A stretch of 63,369 nucleotides of DNA from NCBI RefSeq assembly GCF_900019265.1, contig NZ_CYGX02000057.1, positions 1 through 63,369 of the forward strand. Reading direction: 5' to 3'. Every line of letters starts with the position of its first letter. Position 1 is the stretch's first letter. The notes beneath the pieces were generated by a model. The model made no database searches. It worked only from the letters and a program-made list of their open reading frames with translations, and was not told the origin of the DNA. The position numbers were made by a program, and so were the translations under genes. Below, piece after piece: positions 25,702-35,742 of this stretch. The stretch is from Paraburkholderia ribeironis (GTDB lineage Bacteria > Pseudomonadota > Gammaproteobacteria > Burkholderiales > Burkholderiaceae).

Positions 25702-26934
25702 CTATAAACGCGCGCCGCCCGCGTCGTCGAACAGGGAGACATGCGCGGCGTCGAACGAAAACGCGACGGTATCGCCAATCGCCACCGGCGTCCTCGTCTG
25801 GTCGATCGACGCGACCTGTTCGCCATGATAGTCGAGCCAGATGATGCGGTGGTTACCCATCGGCTCAACTAGCGAAACGTTTGCGCGCTCGCTGAGCCCC
25901 TCGCCGATCCGCACGTCTTCGGCGCGCACGCCGAGCACGCACGGCTGCCCGTGCGGCGCCGCGTTCCGGAACGGGTACGCCGAGACGTCGAGCCGTCCGT
26001 ACGCGGTGCAAAAGTCGATCGAACCGCCGCGCTCTTCCAGCGTGCCCTTGAGCAGATTCATCGCGGGCGTGCCGAGAAAGGTCGCCACGAACAGATTGTC
26101 GGGGCGCGCGTAGACTTCGGCAGGCGTGCCGAACTGCTGGATCACGCCGCCGCGCATCACCGCCATGCGCGTGGCGAGCGTCATCGCCTCGACCTGATCG
26201 TGCGTCACGTAGATCATCGTTGCGCCGAGGCGCTGATGCAGTTGCTTGAGTTCGCGGCGCAGCTCGGTGCGCAGCTTGGCGTCGAGATTCGACAGCGGTT
26301 CGTCGAACAGGAACACGTCGGCTTCGCGCACGATCGCGCGGCCGATCGCCACGCGCTGCCGCTGCCCGCCCGACAGTTGCGACGGCTTGCGCTTGAGCAG
26401 CGGCCCGAGCTGCAGCATCTCGGATGCGCGTGCCACGCGCCGCGCGATCTCCGCCTTTGGCGTACCATTGATACGCAGTGCGAACGACAGATTTCGCTCC
26501 ACACTCATGGTCGGATACAGCGCATACGACTGGAACACCAGCGCGATGCGACGGTCTTTCGGGTCGGCCCAGGTCATGTCTTCGCCGCCGATCTCGATGC
26601 TGCCGTCGCTGACGTCGATCAGTCCGGCGATGCTGTGCAGCAACGTGGATTTGCCGCAGCCCGACGGGCCGAGCAGCACGACGAACTCGCCGGCCTGAAC
26701 GTCGAGATCGAGGTTCTCTATCACCGTATTCGCGCCGAGGCGAATGGTCAGATCGCGCACCGCCACGTTGGCCGGATGCGTGAGATCCGCCGCGTCGGCG
26801 ACGCGGGGCACGCTCGCGGCGTCAGGCACACCGGCTACTTCAGCCAGCCCGGCTGCCGGATCGGCCGCCACGTTTGCCGCCACGTTTGCAGCCACATTCG
26901 CTGCCGCATTCGTCAAATTAGCCATGTTTGCCAT
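25702..26934 (-). CDS. ABC sugar importer ATP-binding protein (UgpC/MsmK type)
   Basis: A 410-residue ATPase: Walker A GPSGCGKST, Q-loop LVFQSYALYP, signature LSGGQRQR, Walker B DVFLFDEPLSN, H-loop YVTHDQ, and a C-terminal OB-type (MalK-like) regulatory domain. Compared with MalK/UgpC the N-terminus has about 50 extra residues, low-complexity and rich in Ala/Asn/Val, encoded by a 12-base tandem repeat. The start at 26934 has AAGGATAAGGC directly upstream, so the extension is probably translated. It powers the sugar importer of the operon. Confidence 0.93.
   Translation of the reverse strand: MANMANLTNAAANVAANVAANVAADPAAGLAEVAGVPDAASVPRVADAADLTHPANVAVRDLTIRLGANTVIENLDLDVQAGEFVVLLGPSGCGKSTLLHSIAGLIDVSDGSIEIGGEDMTWADPKDRRIALVFQSYALYPTMSVERNLSFALRINGTPKAEIARRVARASEMLQLGPLLKRKPSQLSGGQRQRVAIGRAIVREADVFLFDEPLSNLDAKLRTELRRELKQLHQRLGATMIYVTHDQVEAMTLATRMAVMRGGVIQQFGTPAEVYARPDNLFVATFLGTPAMNLLKGTLEERGGSIDFCTAYGRLDVSAYPFRNAAPHGQPCVLGVRAEDVRIGEGLSERANVSLVEPMGNHRIIWLDYHGEQVASIDQTRTPVAIGDTVAFSFDAAHVSLFDDAGGARL
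26864..26911 (-). repeat. Four 12-base repeats in the N-terminus of the ATPase gene
   Basis: GCCGCCACGTTT occurs twice exactly and twice diverged (plus-strand reading), encoding repeats of Asn-Val-Ala-Ala on the minus strand. The unit is a multiple of three, so expansions stay in frame. The repeat produces the unusual N-terminal extension of the transporter ATPase. Confidence 0.8.
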
Positions 26935-26937
26935 GCC

Positions 26938-27855
26938 TTATCCTTTGACGGCGCCGGACGCAATGCCGCGCACGAACCAGCGCCCGGAGATGAAGTAGAC
27001 CGCGAGCGGCACCATCGAAGTCAGAATGGTCGCCGCCATGTTGACGTTATAGAGCCGCTCGCCAGTCGTCGTGTTGATGATGTTGTTCAGTTGCACCGTC
27101 ATCGGCAGGTTCCGTGTGCCGGCAAACACGAGGCCGAGAATGAAGTCATTCCAGATGTTCGTCACCTGCATGATGAGCGCCACCACGATGATCGGCGTGG
27201 ACATCGGCAGCATCAGCTGCAGGAAGATGCGCCAGAAGCCGCCGCCGTCGATGCGCGCCGCCTTGAACAGCTCCTGCGGAATCGACACGTAGTAGTTGCG
27301 AAACAGCAGCGTCATCACCGGCATGCCGAAGATCGTGTGAATCACCACGATGCCCGGCAGCGAACTGAACAGATGCACGCTCGCCAGCACCCGCACGAGC
27401 GGATAGACCATCACCTGGATCGGAATGAACGCGCCCATCAGCAGCACGCCGAACAGCAGACCCGCGCCGCGCGGCCGCCAGAACGACAACGCGTAGCCGT
27501 TCACCGCGCCGATCATGATCGACAGGATCGTGCTCGGCACGACGATGCGCACCGAGTTCCAGAAGCCGACCCGTATGCCGTTGCATTCGAGCCCGGTGCA
27601 TGCGGATTGCCACGCGGCGCTCCACGCGTCGAGTGTGAAGTGCGCGGGGAAAGCCAGCAGATTGCCGAGCCGGATCTCGCTCATCGGCTTGACCGACGTG
27701 ACCAGCATCACATACAGCGGCAGCAGGAAAAACAGCGCCGCCGTGAACAGAAACGCGTAGACGCCGACGCGTGCCGGCGTGAATGCCGAGCGCCGCCGTT
27801 GCGGGTGCGCCCGGCTCGGCGTGCCGCCTTTGAGCGGCGGACTGAGCGTGCTCAT
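26938..27855 (-). CDS. ABC sugar importer permease, MalG type
   Basis: A 305-residue permease with six helices and the cytoplasmic EAA loop (ELFKAARIDGGGFWRIFLQLMLP) that docks to the ATPase. The ATG at 27855 overlaps the stop of the other permease by one base (TGATG), with AGGAGG four bases before; a GTG at 27858 is an alternative. A conserved aromatic/hydrophobic first helix follows a polar N-terminus of about 30 residues. It forms the membrane channel together with the MalF-type permease. Confidence 0.92.
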   Translation of the reverse strand: MSTLSPPLKGGTPSRAHPQRRRSAFTPARVGVYAFLFTAALFFLLPLYVMLVTSVKPMSEIRLGNLLAFPAHFTLDAWSAAWQSACTGLECNGIRVGFWNSVRIVVPSTILSIMIGAVNGYALSFWRPRGAGLLFGVLLMGAFIPIQVMVYPLVRVLASVHLFSSLPGIVVIHTIFGMPVMTLLFRNYYVSIPQELFKAARIDGGGFWRIFLQLMLPMSTPIIVVALIMQVTNIWNDFILGLVFAGTRNLPMTVQLNNIINTTTGERLYNVNMAATILTSMVPLAVYFISGRWFVRGIASGAVKG

Positions 27856-28796
27856 CACACCTCCTTGCGCAATGCCGCGCGGCTGCGCGCATAGAAAATC
27901 GGCGCGAGTATCGCCAGCACCGTCGCCAGCAGCACGATCGACGCCGCCGACGCGAGGCCGATGTTGGCCCGCCCGAACAGATAGTCCATGATGAATTTGG
28001 CCGGCACTTCACTCGCGGTACCGGGGCCGCCTTGCGTCATCGCGACCACCGCGTCGTAGAGCTTCACGACCATCACGAACAGCAGCACGAACGCGGTGGA
28101 CGTCGACGGCCCGAGCATCGGCACGACGATGCTCGCATACACGCGCCAACGCGGAATACCGTCGATGCGCGCGGCCTTCCACAGTTCCTCGTCGATGCCG
28201 CGCAAGCCCGCGAGCAGCAGCGCCATCACCAGACCCGAGGCCTGCCACACCGTGGCGATGACGATCGTGTAGATCACCCAGTCCTGATCGATGATCCAGT
28301 CGAAGCGCGCATGCTCGAAGCCGAGCCTGTGCAGCACCGCCTGCGCGCCGAGTTGCGGATTCAGAATCCATTGCCAGACGAGCCCGGTCGCGACGAACGA
28401 CATCGCGTACGGATAGAGAAACACCGTGCGCAGCGCGCCTTCCGCGACCACGCGTTGATCGATGAAGATCGCCAGCAGCAAGCCGATCACCATGCACGCG
28501 ACAATGAAGCACGCGCCGTAGATCACGATGTTTTGCAGCGACAGCAACCAGCGGTCGTTGTTGAAAAGCCGCACGTATTGCGTGAAGCCCGCGAAGTCGT
28601 CGGAAGGAAACGTGCGGGAATTGCTGAGCGATACACGCGCGGTCCAGAACATCGTGCCCACATACGCGAACACGACGGTCAGGACCATCGGCAGCAGCGC
28701 CAGCCACGCCGCGATGGAAAAACGCCTTTTAAGCGGCTTGTGCCGGGGCGTGCCGCCGGTCCTGGAACCGGCGGCTGGCAGCTTGAGCGCGTGCAT
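27855..28796 (-). CDS. ABC sugar importer permease, MalF type
   Basis: A 313-residue permease with six helices. Its EAA loop is EELWKAARIDGIPRWRVYASIVVP. The N-terminus is basic and cytoplasmic (HKPLKRRFSIAAWLALLPM). It starts ten bases after the binding-protein gene ends and overlaps the next permease at its stop codon, so the three form one translational unit. It is the partner of the MalG-type permease in the beta-glucoside importer. Confidence 0.92.
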   Translation of the reverse strand: MHALKLPAAGSRTGGTPRHKPLKRRFSIAAWLALLPMVLTVVFAYVGTMFWTARVSLSNSRTFPSDDFAGFTQYVRLFNNDRWLLSLQNIVIYGACFIVACMVIGLLLAIFIDQRVVAEGALRTVFLYPYAMSFVATGLVWQWILNPQLGAQAVLHRLGFEHARFDWIIDQDWVIYTIVIATVWQASGLVMALLLAGLRGIDEELWKAARIDGIPRWRVYASIVVPMLGPSTSTAFVLLFVMVVKLYDAVVAMTQGGPGTASEVPAKFIMDYLFGRANIGLASAASIVLLATVLAILAPIFYARSRAALRKEV

Positions 28797-28805
28797 CGCC
28801 GCCCC

Positions 28806-30044
28806 CTAGCCCTTCAGCGCACTGGCAAACGCTTTCTGCGCGTCGTCGATCGACTGGTTCTTGTTCCAGAAGTTCGTCACGACGTCGGTCAGCGCGCCTT
28901 GCGTGTCGGGCGACAGCAGCATTTCCGGATTCGGCAACTGACGCGACTTGTCCTTCATGATCGCAATGCCCTCCTTCGCGCAGACGTCGAGGGCGCTCGC
29001 GTCCACGTCGGGACGAATCGGAATCGAGCCTTTCTTCGCGCTGAACGCGACTTGCGCGGACGGCGAGGTCATCACCGTGGCGAGCAGGTTCTGCGCCTTG
29101 ATCGCGTTGGCATTGTCGGTCTTCGGGAACACGAACACATCGCCCGCGACCAGATACGGCGAATGCGGACCGAAACCGGGGAAGCAGCCGAAGTCCTTAC
29201 CCGCGCTCTGGCTGGCCGCCGAGAACTCGCCCTTGGCCCAGTCGCCCATGATCTGCACGCCCGCCTTGCCCGAGATCACGAGCGCGGTGGCGTCGTTCCA
29301 GTTGCGCCCAGGCGAGCCGGGATCGACGAAATCGTGCAGACGCTTGAACGAAGTCAGCACCTTCTTGAACGCATCCGACTTCACCGCGTTCACGTCGTGA
29401 TCGCGGTACACCTTCAGGTATAGATCGGGACCGCCCACGTCGGCGAACACCGCGTCGAACGTGATCTTCTCCTGCCACGGCTGGCCGCCGAACGCGAGCG
29501 GAATCACGCCTGCGCTCTTGAGCTTGCCGAGATCGGCGATGAACTCGTCGTAGTTCTTCGGCTCGGTGGTGATGCCGGCTTTCTGGAACACCGGCTTCGA
29601 ATAGAAGAACCAGGCCGGCATGTGAATGTCGACCGGCGCCGCGTAGAAATGGCCCTTCACCTTGATGCTGTCGACGATCGACGGCGGGAAGATGCTGTTC
29701 CAGTTCTCCTTCGCGGCGACGTCGTCAACGTTGTTCAGCAGGCCCTGATCGATCAGGTCGTGAAACTGTTTGGACGTATTGAATTGCGCAGCGGTGGGTG
29801 GATCACCGCCGACAATCCGGTTAATCGCGGTGGCGCGCGCCTGGTCGCCGCCCGCCACCGCGTTGTCGACCCATTGCCCCCCGGCTTTGTCATAGGCATC
29901 GGCAAACTGGCGAATCGCGGCCGATTCGCCGCCCGAGGTCCACCAGTGAATCACGTTAGCCTTCAGGGGCTCCGCATGCGCGACGACGCCATACAACGCG
30001 AGTGCCGCAACCACGCCTCGCAAGGCCATTCTGCTGCTGTTCAT
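28806..30044 (-). CDS. Periplasmic sugar-binding protein of the importer
   Basis: A 412-residue family-1 solute-binding protein. The signal peptide ends AHA (after MALRGVVAALALYGVV), then the mature domain begins EPLKANVIHWWTSGGE, a typical sugar-binding start. Aromatic sites such as WFFYSKPVF and GGQPWQEK and the C-terminal FWNKNQSIDDAQKAFASAL match the family. The location just after a beta-glucosidase suggests cellobiose or another beta-glucoside as ligand; the sequence alone does not fix it. Confidence 0.92.
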   Translation of the reverse strand: MNSSRMALRGVVAALALYGVVAHAEPLKANVIHWWTSGGESAAIRQFADAYDKAGGQWVDNAVAGGDQARATAINRIVGGDPPTAAQFNTSKQFHDLIDQGLLNNVDDVAAKENWNSIFPPSIVDSIKVKGHFYAAPVDIHMPAWFFYSKPVFQKAGITTEPKNYDEFIADLGKLKSAGVIPLAFGGQPWQEKITFDAVFADVGGPDLYLKVYRDHDVNAVKSDAFKKVLTSFKRLHDFVDPGSPGRNWNDATALVISGKAGVQIMGDWAKGEFSAASQSAGKDFGCFPGFGPHSPYLVAGDVFVFPKTDNANAIKAQNLLATVMTSPSAQVAFSAKKGSIPIRPDVDASALDVCAKEGIAIMKDKSRQLPNPEMLLSPDTQGALTDVVTNFWNKNQSIDDAQKAFASALKG

Positions 30045-30117
30045 TCCGTCTCCTCCGGGCTCGGCGGCCCGTGTATCAAGTCGAAATACTAACCAGCTCC
30101 ACCCTTTTATTGACCTG

Positions 30118-31533
<1,416 letters not shown>

Positions 31534-31603
31534 GGATTCTCCTACGCTGAGGTATTGAACCGGTACGGCGGAAGCCGTCGCGACACCCGGTGGAACGCTC
31601 GGG

Positions 31604-31617
31604 TGGAAGCGCTTCCA
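31604..31617. promoter_or_regulatory. LacI-type operator of the beta-glucoside operon
   Basis: TGGAAGCGCTTCCA is a perfect 14-bp palindrome with a central CG step, 71 bases upstream of the GTG start of the glucosidase gene. It closely resembles the TGGGAGCGCTCCCA operator of CelR/CebR cellobiose repressors. I saw no second copy in the operon. The LacI protein encoded at the operon's end is the natural ligand. Confidence 0.75.
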
Positions 31618-31864
31618 TACAGACGAGCAAACAATAGCAGCGGCCGATTGCCGGCAGCAATCGGGGTTTGTCTGGAGCGGGGTTGGCATCGTGCACTACG
31701 TGATGTAGCGCGCATTCGGCGTGCTTCGCATCATGCGTATCCGGCGTGCACCACCGGGTCGTTGCGCCGCGTTTCGGACCCCTGACAGCATGTGCGAATG
31801 GATGCCCGTGCGGGATACCGCGTGCCGTGCGATGCTCACGCGGCGCCACACCTCGGCGCAGGTC

Positions 31865-33079
31865 TCAGCCTTTGGCCGGCAACCCGAACGCGCCTTGATC
31901 GTAGGCTTCGCAATACGCTTTCCAGTCGGCTGCCACCTGTGCCTCGCAGCGCGTCGCGAGATCGATCAACGGCAACTGCCAGTCCTTGCGATTGCCGAAT
32001 GCAATCAGGTCGTCGGCAATCGACGATTGCTGTCGGCCACTGCTGCGCAGATGCGCCCACGCGCTCAATTCGGCCATGCTGTTGACCACTTCCTCGAGCC
32101 GTGGCAGCTTGCCGTTCCAGTCGCTCAACGCGACTCGATCTTCTGAAGGCTGCAGGCCGCGCAACACGTAGGAGCGCTGATTGAAATCGACCGCATGCAG
32201 AAACGCCTGCGAGACGGCCTGATTGCGCCGCTGCACTTCAACGACGCGCTGCGCCTGCGTGGACCACTCAGGCTGCGGCGTGCGCAAATGCGGCGCGACC
32301 GACGACGGCAGCGCCTCTTTCAGATCGATCAGATAATTGCCGTTCGGCGAACCCTTGCCTTCCACGAGGATCACATAACGATCCACACCGAGGCTGCCGG
32401 TGCCGGCAATTCGCCGCGCCACGTCGAGGATGCGATAGAAGTCGGGATTGGGTTCGCCCGCCGCGAACTGCTGCATGAACTTCGCAACGGCCGCGCGCTG
32501 CTCGTCGCTCACCGGCAGTGCCTTCTTGCCGTCCGTTTTCAGCACACGGGTCTTGCCTTTGAGGACGGTACGCCGATCCAGATGCGCCACACGCGTGCGG
32601 CTCGCCAGTTGGTCGAACAGATCGCGCACCATGCCGATCGCCGTTTCCGCCTCGATCCAGCGCGACTTGCCGACCGCGAGCGCGGCAGCGTATGCATCTA
32701 CCGCAGTGTGGCAGAGCGCCAGCGCCTGCGCGCGGCTCAGCTTGAGGTCGGCCGCGCCGACCAGCACGCTCGTCAGCAAGCGCACCAGTTCGTAGAGCGC
32801 CGGTGCGAGACATGCTTCGTCGAAATCGTTGTTGTCGAAGTAGATCAGGCGATTGTCGGCCTTGTAGCTGCCGAAATTTTCCAGGTGCAAGTCGCCGCAA
32901 ATCCACACCGGTGGCGCATCGTCGAGCACCTTGTCGCGCGGCAGACGTTCGTAGAAAAGATGGCAGGTGCCGCGCAGGAACACGAACGGCGAAGTACGCA
33001 TGGCGCTGTATTTCATCGCGAGCCGTTCGGGATCGCGGCCGGCGTTGAAATCGGCGATGATCTTCTCGACGTCGGGCAT
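31865..33079 (-). CDS. DUF2252 protein with a kinase-like catalytic loop
   Basis: A 404-residue DUF2252 protein. VWICGDLHLENFGSYK (near residues 55-70) resembles the HGDxxxxN catalytic loop of aminoglycoside-phosphotransferase-like kinases. The following IYFDNNDFDEACLAPALYELVRL resembles their DxD metal-binding motif and helix. The ATG at 33079 has AAGGAA seven bases upstream; the frame is open 156 bases further, so a longer form cannot be excluded. Activity of the family is not established to my knowledge. It is divergent from the cfa gene. Confidence 0.85.
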   Translation of the reverse strand: MPDVEKIIADFNAGRDPERLAMKYSAMRTSPFVFLRGTCHLFYERLPRDKVLDDAPPVWICGDLHLENFGSYKADNRLIYFDNNDFDEACLAPALYELVRLLTSVLVGAADLKLSRAQALALCHTAVDAYAAALAVGKSRWIEAETAIGMVRDLFDQLASRTRVAHLDRRTVLKGKTRVLKTDGKKALPVSDEQRAAVAKFMQQFAAGEPNPDFYRILDVARRIAGTGSLGVDRYVILVEGKGSPNGNYLIDLKEALPSSVAPHLRTPQPEWSTQAQRVVEVQRRNQAVSQAFLHAVDFNQRSYVLRGLQPSEDRVALSDWNGKLPRLEEVVNSMAELSAWAHLRSSGRQQSSIADDLIAFGNRKDWQLPLIDLATRCEAQVAADWKAYCEAYDQGAFGLPAKG

Positions 33080-33449
33080 GTGCGTTCCTTTGAATGAGTG
33101 GCACGGAATGGCTCGATGCTGGCGCAGCGAATCCACGAGCGCATCAAGGCTGGGCAGCTTCACGCGAATCGCGCCGCTTTGCGCACTGTCAATATCGGCG
33201 ATCAGCGTGAACGACAGCGACACCACCAGCGACACGACGCGCTCTCCGTCACGCTACCGCGTGGCGCCCGTCGTCAGATAGTAACGTCTATCGGCGCTCA
33301 TGTAGCGACCGAACCCGCATGCTGCGACCGAACCCTGCGTGCGCACGTCGAGCGTCTGTAGCGCGGCGAGCCGCGAACTCGCGGACGGTTTAATATTGAT
33401 CGTGCACCATGCCGACAGGTCGTACTCCGAAGCGGTATGATCCACATAT
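33080..33449. other. Intergenic region between DUF2252 and cfa
   Basis: No supported gene. The minus-strand frame of DUF2252 remains open to 33235 without a ribosome-binding site or conserved content. Other short frames here are unconvincing. The right end leads into the regulatory dyad at 33450. Confidence 0.4.
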
Positions 33450-33462
33450 GTCACGTCATGAT
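33450..33462 (+). promoter_or_regulatory. Operator-like dyad G, upstream of cfa
   Basis: GTCAC-GTC-ATGAT matches the shared core ATCAC-N3-GTGAT with two differences. It continues into GTATAGG, so a -10-like TATAGG (33464-33469) abuts the downstream arm. It is 124 bases before the cfa start and points toward it, as do the six other copies of this motif toward their genes. Confidence 0.6.
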
Positions 33463-33585
33463 GTATAGGCAGAAGATCGCTTCTTCCGGGTGCGGGACAT
33501 GGGAAATTGCAAAACGACTCGCCAAGGCACGGCTTGGTCGTCCCCTGCCCGAGCACTGGGACACTGCCTGTAGGAGATAGCTGCC

Positions 33586-34914
33586 ATGACACTATCCAAC
33601 CTTCTGCGGCAACCCGTCGAGCAGCGGCTTGCCAGGCTGCCGCTGCCCTGCTCGATCAGCCTTCCTGACGGCCAGCGCATCGGCGCGGCGCAGCCGCGGC
33701 TGTCGTTCGTCATCCGCGATATGCGCGCGCTGCTGCATCTGAAGCAAGGCGCGATTGGCCGGCTGGCGGAAGACTACGTGGAAGGCAGGCTCGAGATCGA
33801 AGGCGACCTGCACGACCTGATGGCGAGCGCGCCCGCGCTGCTCAGCCGCGAACCCACCGAGGAAGCGCATAACTGGCTGATGCGCCGCGGCAATCGCATC
33901 CGCCGCGCGGTCTGGGAGCACACGCATCACAGCCGCGCGGCCGACGCGAAGCAGATCCAGCACCACTACGACGTGTCCGACGACTTCTACGCACTCTGGC
34001 TCGATCCCTTGCGCGTGTATTCGTGCGCGTATTTTTCAACGCCCGACCTGTCGCTGGCCGAAGCACAGCAGGCCAAGCTCGACCACATTTGCAGAAAACT
34101 GCTGCTGCGTCCAGGCGAGCGCTTTCTCGACGTGGGCGCTGGCTGGGGAGCGCTGCTGCTGTGGGCCGCCGAGCACTACGGGGTGGCCGCGACCGGCATC
34201 ACGCTGTCGCGCAACCAGCACGCCTATGTCAACCAGCTCATCGAGCAGAAAGGATTGCAGGAGCGCGTGCGCATGCTGCTGCAGGACTACCGCGACGTCG
34301 ACGAGTCGCACGCCTTCGACAAGATAGCTTCCGTGGGCATGTGCGAACACGTCGGCCGCCCCAACCTGCCTCGCTACTTCGCGAAGATGCATCGTCTTCT
34401 CAGACCGGGCGGCCTGATGATGAACCACAGCATTACGGCTGGCGGCGCCGATAACCCGCAACTCGACAGCGGCCTGGGTGAGTTCATCGAGCGATATATT
34501 TTCCCGGGTGGTCAACTCGTGCACGTGAGCGTGGTGATGGCCGCGATGGCTCACGGCGGCCTGGAACCGGTGGATGCCGAGTGTCTGCGCCCGCATTACG
34601 CGCGCACGCTCTGGCATTGGGTCGATGCGCTCGAGGCTCATCTCGAGGAGGCGCGCCGGATACTCGGTGAGGACGCCGAAAAGATCATCCGCGCGTACCG
34701 GCTTTATCTGGCGGGGTCGGCGATGGGCTTCGAACGGGGCTGGACCTCGCTGTTCCAGATTCTGGCAGCGCGGCCGGCTGACATGACCGCACGCCACGAT
34801 CACTACACCGATCATCTGGGCGTCGCGCGAGGCGGGTATCCGTTCAATCGCACGTACATGTACGAGCAAAATTCAGTCGCCGCAGCGGCGGACCATCGCA
34901 CGACAACGCACTGA
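33586..34914 (+). CDS. cfa: Cyclopropane-fatty-acyl-phospholipid synthase
   Basis: A 442-residue enzyme. The N-terminal lipid-binding domain is followed by QHHYDVSDDFYALWLDP, the SAM-binding glycine motif FLDVGAGWGALLLWAA and DKIASVGMCEHVG, all diagnostic of the CFA synthase family. GTAGGAGATAG precedes the ATG. The enzyme methylenates unsaturated acyl chains in membrane phospholipids from S-adenosylmethionine, which stiffens membranes under acid and other stress. It carries the shared dyad upstream and is therefore assigned to the local regulon. Confidence 0.93.
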   Translation: MTLSNLLRQPVEQRLARLPLPCSISLPDGQRIGAAQPRLSFVIRDMRALLHLKQGAIGRLAEDYVEGRLEIEGDLHDLMASAPALLSREPTEEAHNWLMRRGNRIRRAVWEHTHHSRAADAKQIQHHYDVSDDFYALWLDPLRVYSCAYFSTPDLSLAEAQQAKLDHICRKLLLRPGERFLDVGAGWGALLLWAAEHYGVAATGITLSRNQHAYVNQLIEQKGLQERVRMLLQDYRDVDESHAFDKIASVGMCEHVGRPNLPRYFAKMHRLLRPGGLMMNHSITAGGADNPQLDSGLGEFIERYIFPGGQLVHVSVVMAAMAHGGLEPVDAECLRPHYARTLWHWVDALEAHLEEARRILGEDAEKIIRAYRLYLAGSAMGFERGWTSLFQILAARPADMTARHDHYTDHLGVARGGYPFNRTYMYEQNSVAAAADHRTTTH

Positions 34915-34999
34915 CATCGACGGTCCATGGACGCGACCGTTGCCCGATCCGGCGCTGAGCGATTCGCGCGCAACGGATGCATCGACGTGCCGCGCCGAC

Positions 35000-35506
35000 C
35001 TACGAATGTTCGACTGGCGGAGCGGTCCCGACGTTGTCCGACGCGCCGGCGATGGCTGGGTCCGCAGCGACCTCGGGCCCCATCGTCACCAGTACGCTGC
35101 AACTGACGCGGTCCAGCAACAGGCCATCGCTCCTGCCGGCCCACCAGCGCGCGAGCCGGCTTGTACGACGATGTCCCACGACGATCAGATCGACCTTCAG
35201 GTCGTTGGCGAAAAACGGAATCTGCTCCAGCGGATCGCCGACGGCGAAGTGCCCGGTTGCCTGGATGCCGCGTGCCGCAAGCTTCTTCAAACCCTCCTGC
35301 AGCAGATCTTTGGCCGAGTCGTTGATGACATCGACTGGGACCGCGGACATGACATCGGCCCCTTGCACCCAGGCAGAGTGGTTAAGCACGGACAGTACGT
35401 GCACTTGCGCGTGGAGTTCTTCCGCGAGACAGGCGCCGTCTTTCAGCGCATGCTGCCCTTCGCGAGTCCCGTCGTAACACAGAAGAATACGGTTGAAGGT
35501 CGACAT
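35000..35506 (-). CDS. Universal stress protein (UspA family), copy 1
   Basis: A 168-residue Usp. It begins MSTFNRILLCYDGTREGQHAL with the phosphate-binding start of the domain, and has DLIVVGHRRTSRLARWW followed by LLDRVSCSVLV, a variant of the ATP-binding G-2x-G-9x-G(S/T) region. The final 20 residues are a variable tail. AAGGGGG lies just before the ATG at 35506; the longer open frame upstream is not Usp-like. Copy 2 at 38056 shares its closest motifs (RILLCYDGT, RWW, LLDRVSC). The shared dyad lies 114 bases upstream. Confidence 0.9.
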   Translation of the reverse strand: MSTFNRILLCYDGTREGQHALKDGACLAEELHAQVHVLSVLNHSAWVQGADVMSAVPVDVINDSAKDLLQEGLKKLAARGIQATGHFAVGDPLEQIPFFANDLKVDLIVVGHRRTSRLARWWAGRSDGLLLDRVSCSVLVTMGPEVAADPAIAGASDNVGTAPPVEHS

Positions 35507-35619
35507 GGCACCCCCTTGCGCGCCTTCACGGCAACGCGGCATGGTTACAAACGACCGGCAACCACTCCGCCGCGAACAGCCGCGCTGCAACATGGCCATC
35601 TGGCACTGCTCTATTATAT

Positions 35620-35632
35620 ATCGCTTTATGAC
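35620..35632 (-). promoter_or_regulatory. Operator-like dyad A, upstream of usp copy 1
   Basis: Read on the minus strand toward the gene it is GTCAT-AAA-GCGAT, followed by a perfect -10 TATAAT at 35618-35613. It differs from the core ATCAC-N3-GTGAT at three positions. The start codon is about 110 bases further, leaving a leader of about 100 bases. Confidence 0.6.
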
Positions 35633-35742
35633 ATATATCGGGCTGACGCGTTGATGCGATGCGCCACGATATGGCGATGCAGGCTGCAAAAAGCGCCCGG
35701 CCATCAGGCACCCGGTGCAGGCGTATTTCAGCGCCGCGACGT

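Noticed and set aside
25951..27894. A 647-codon plus-strand frame opposite the ABC transporter genes
   Set aside because: Same Arg/His-rich composition, no ribosome-binding site, and it crosses two well-supported genes.
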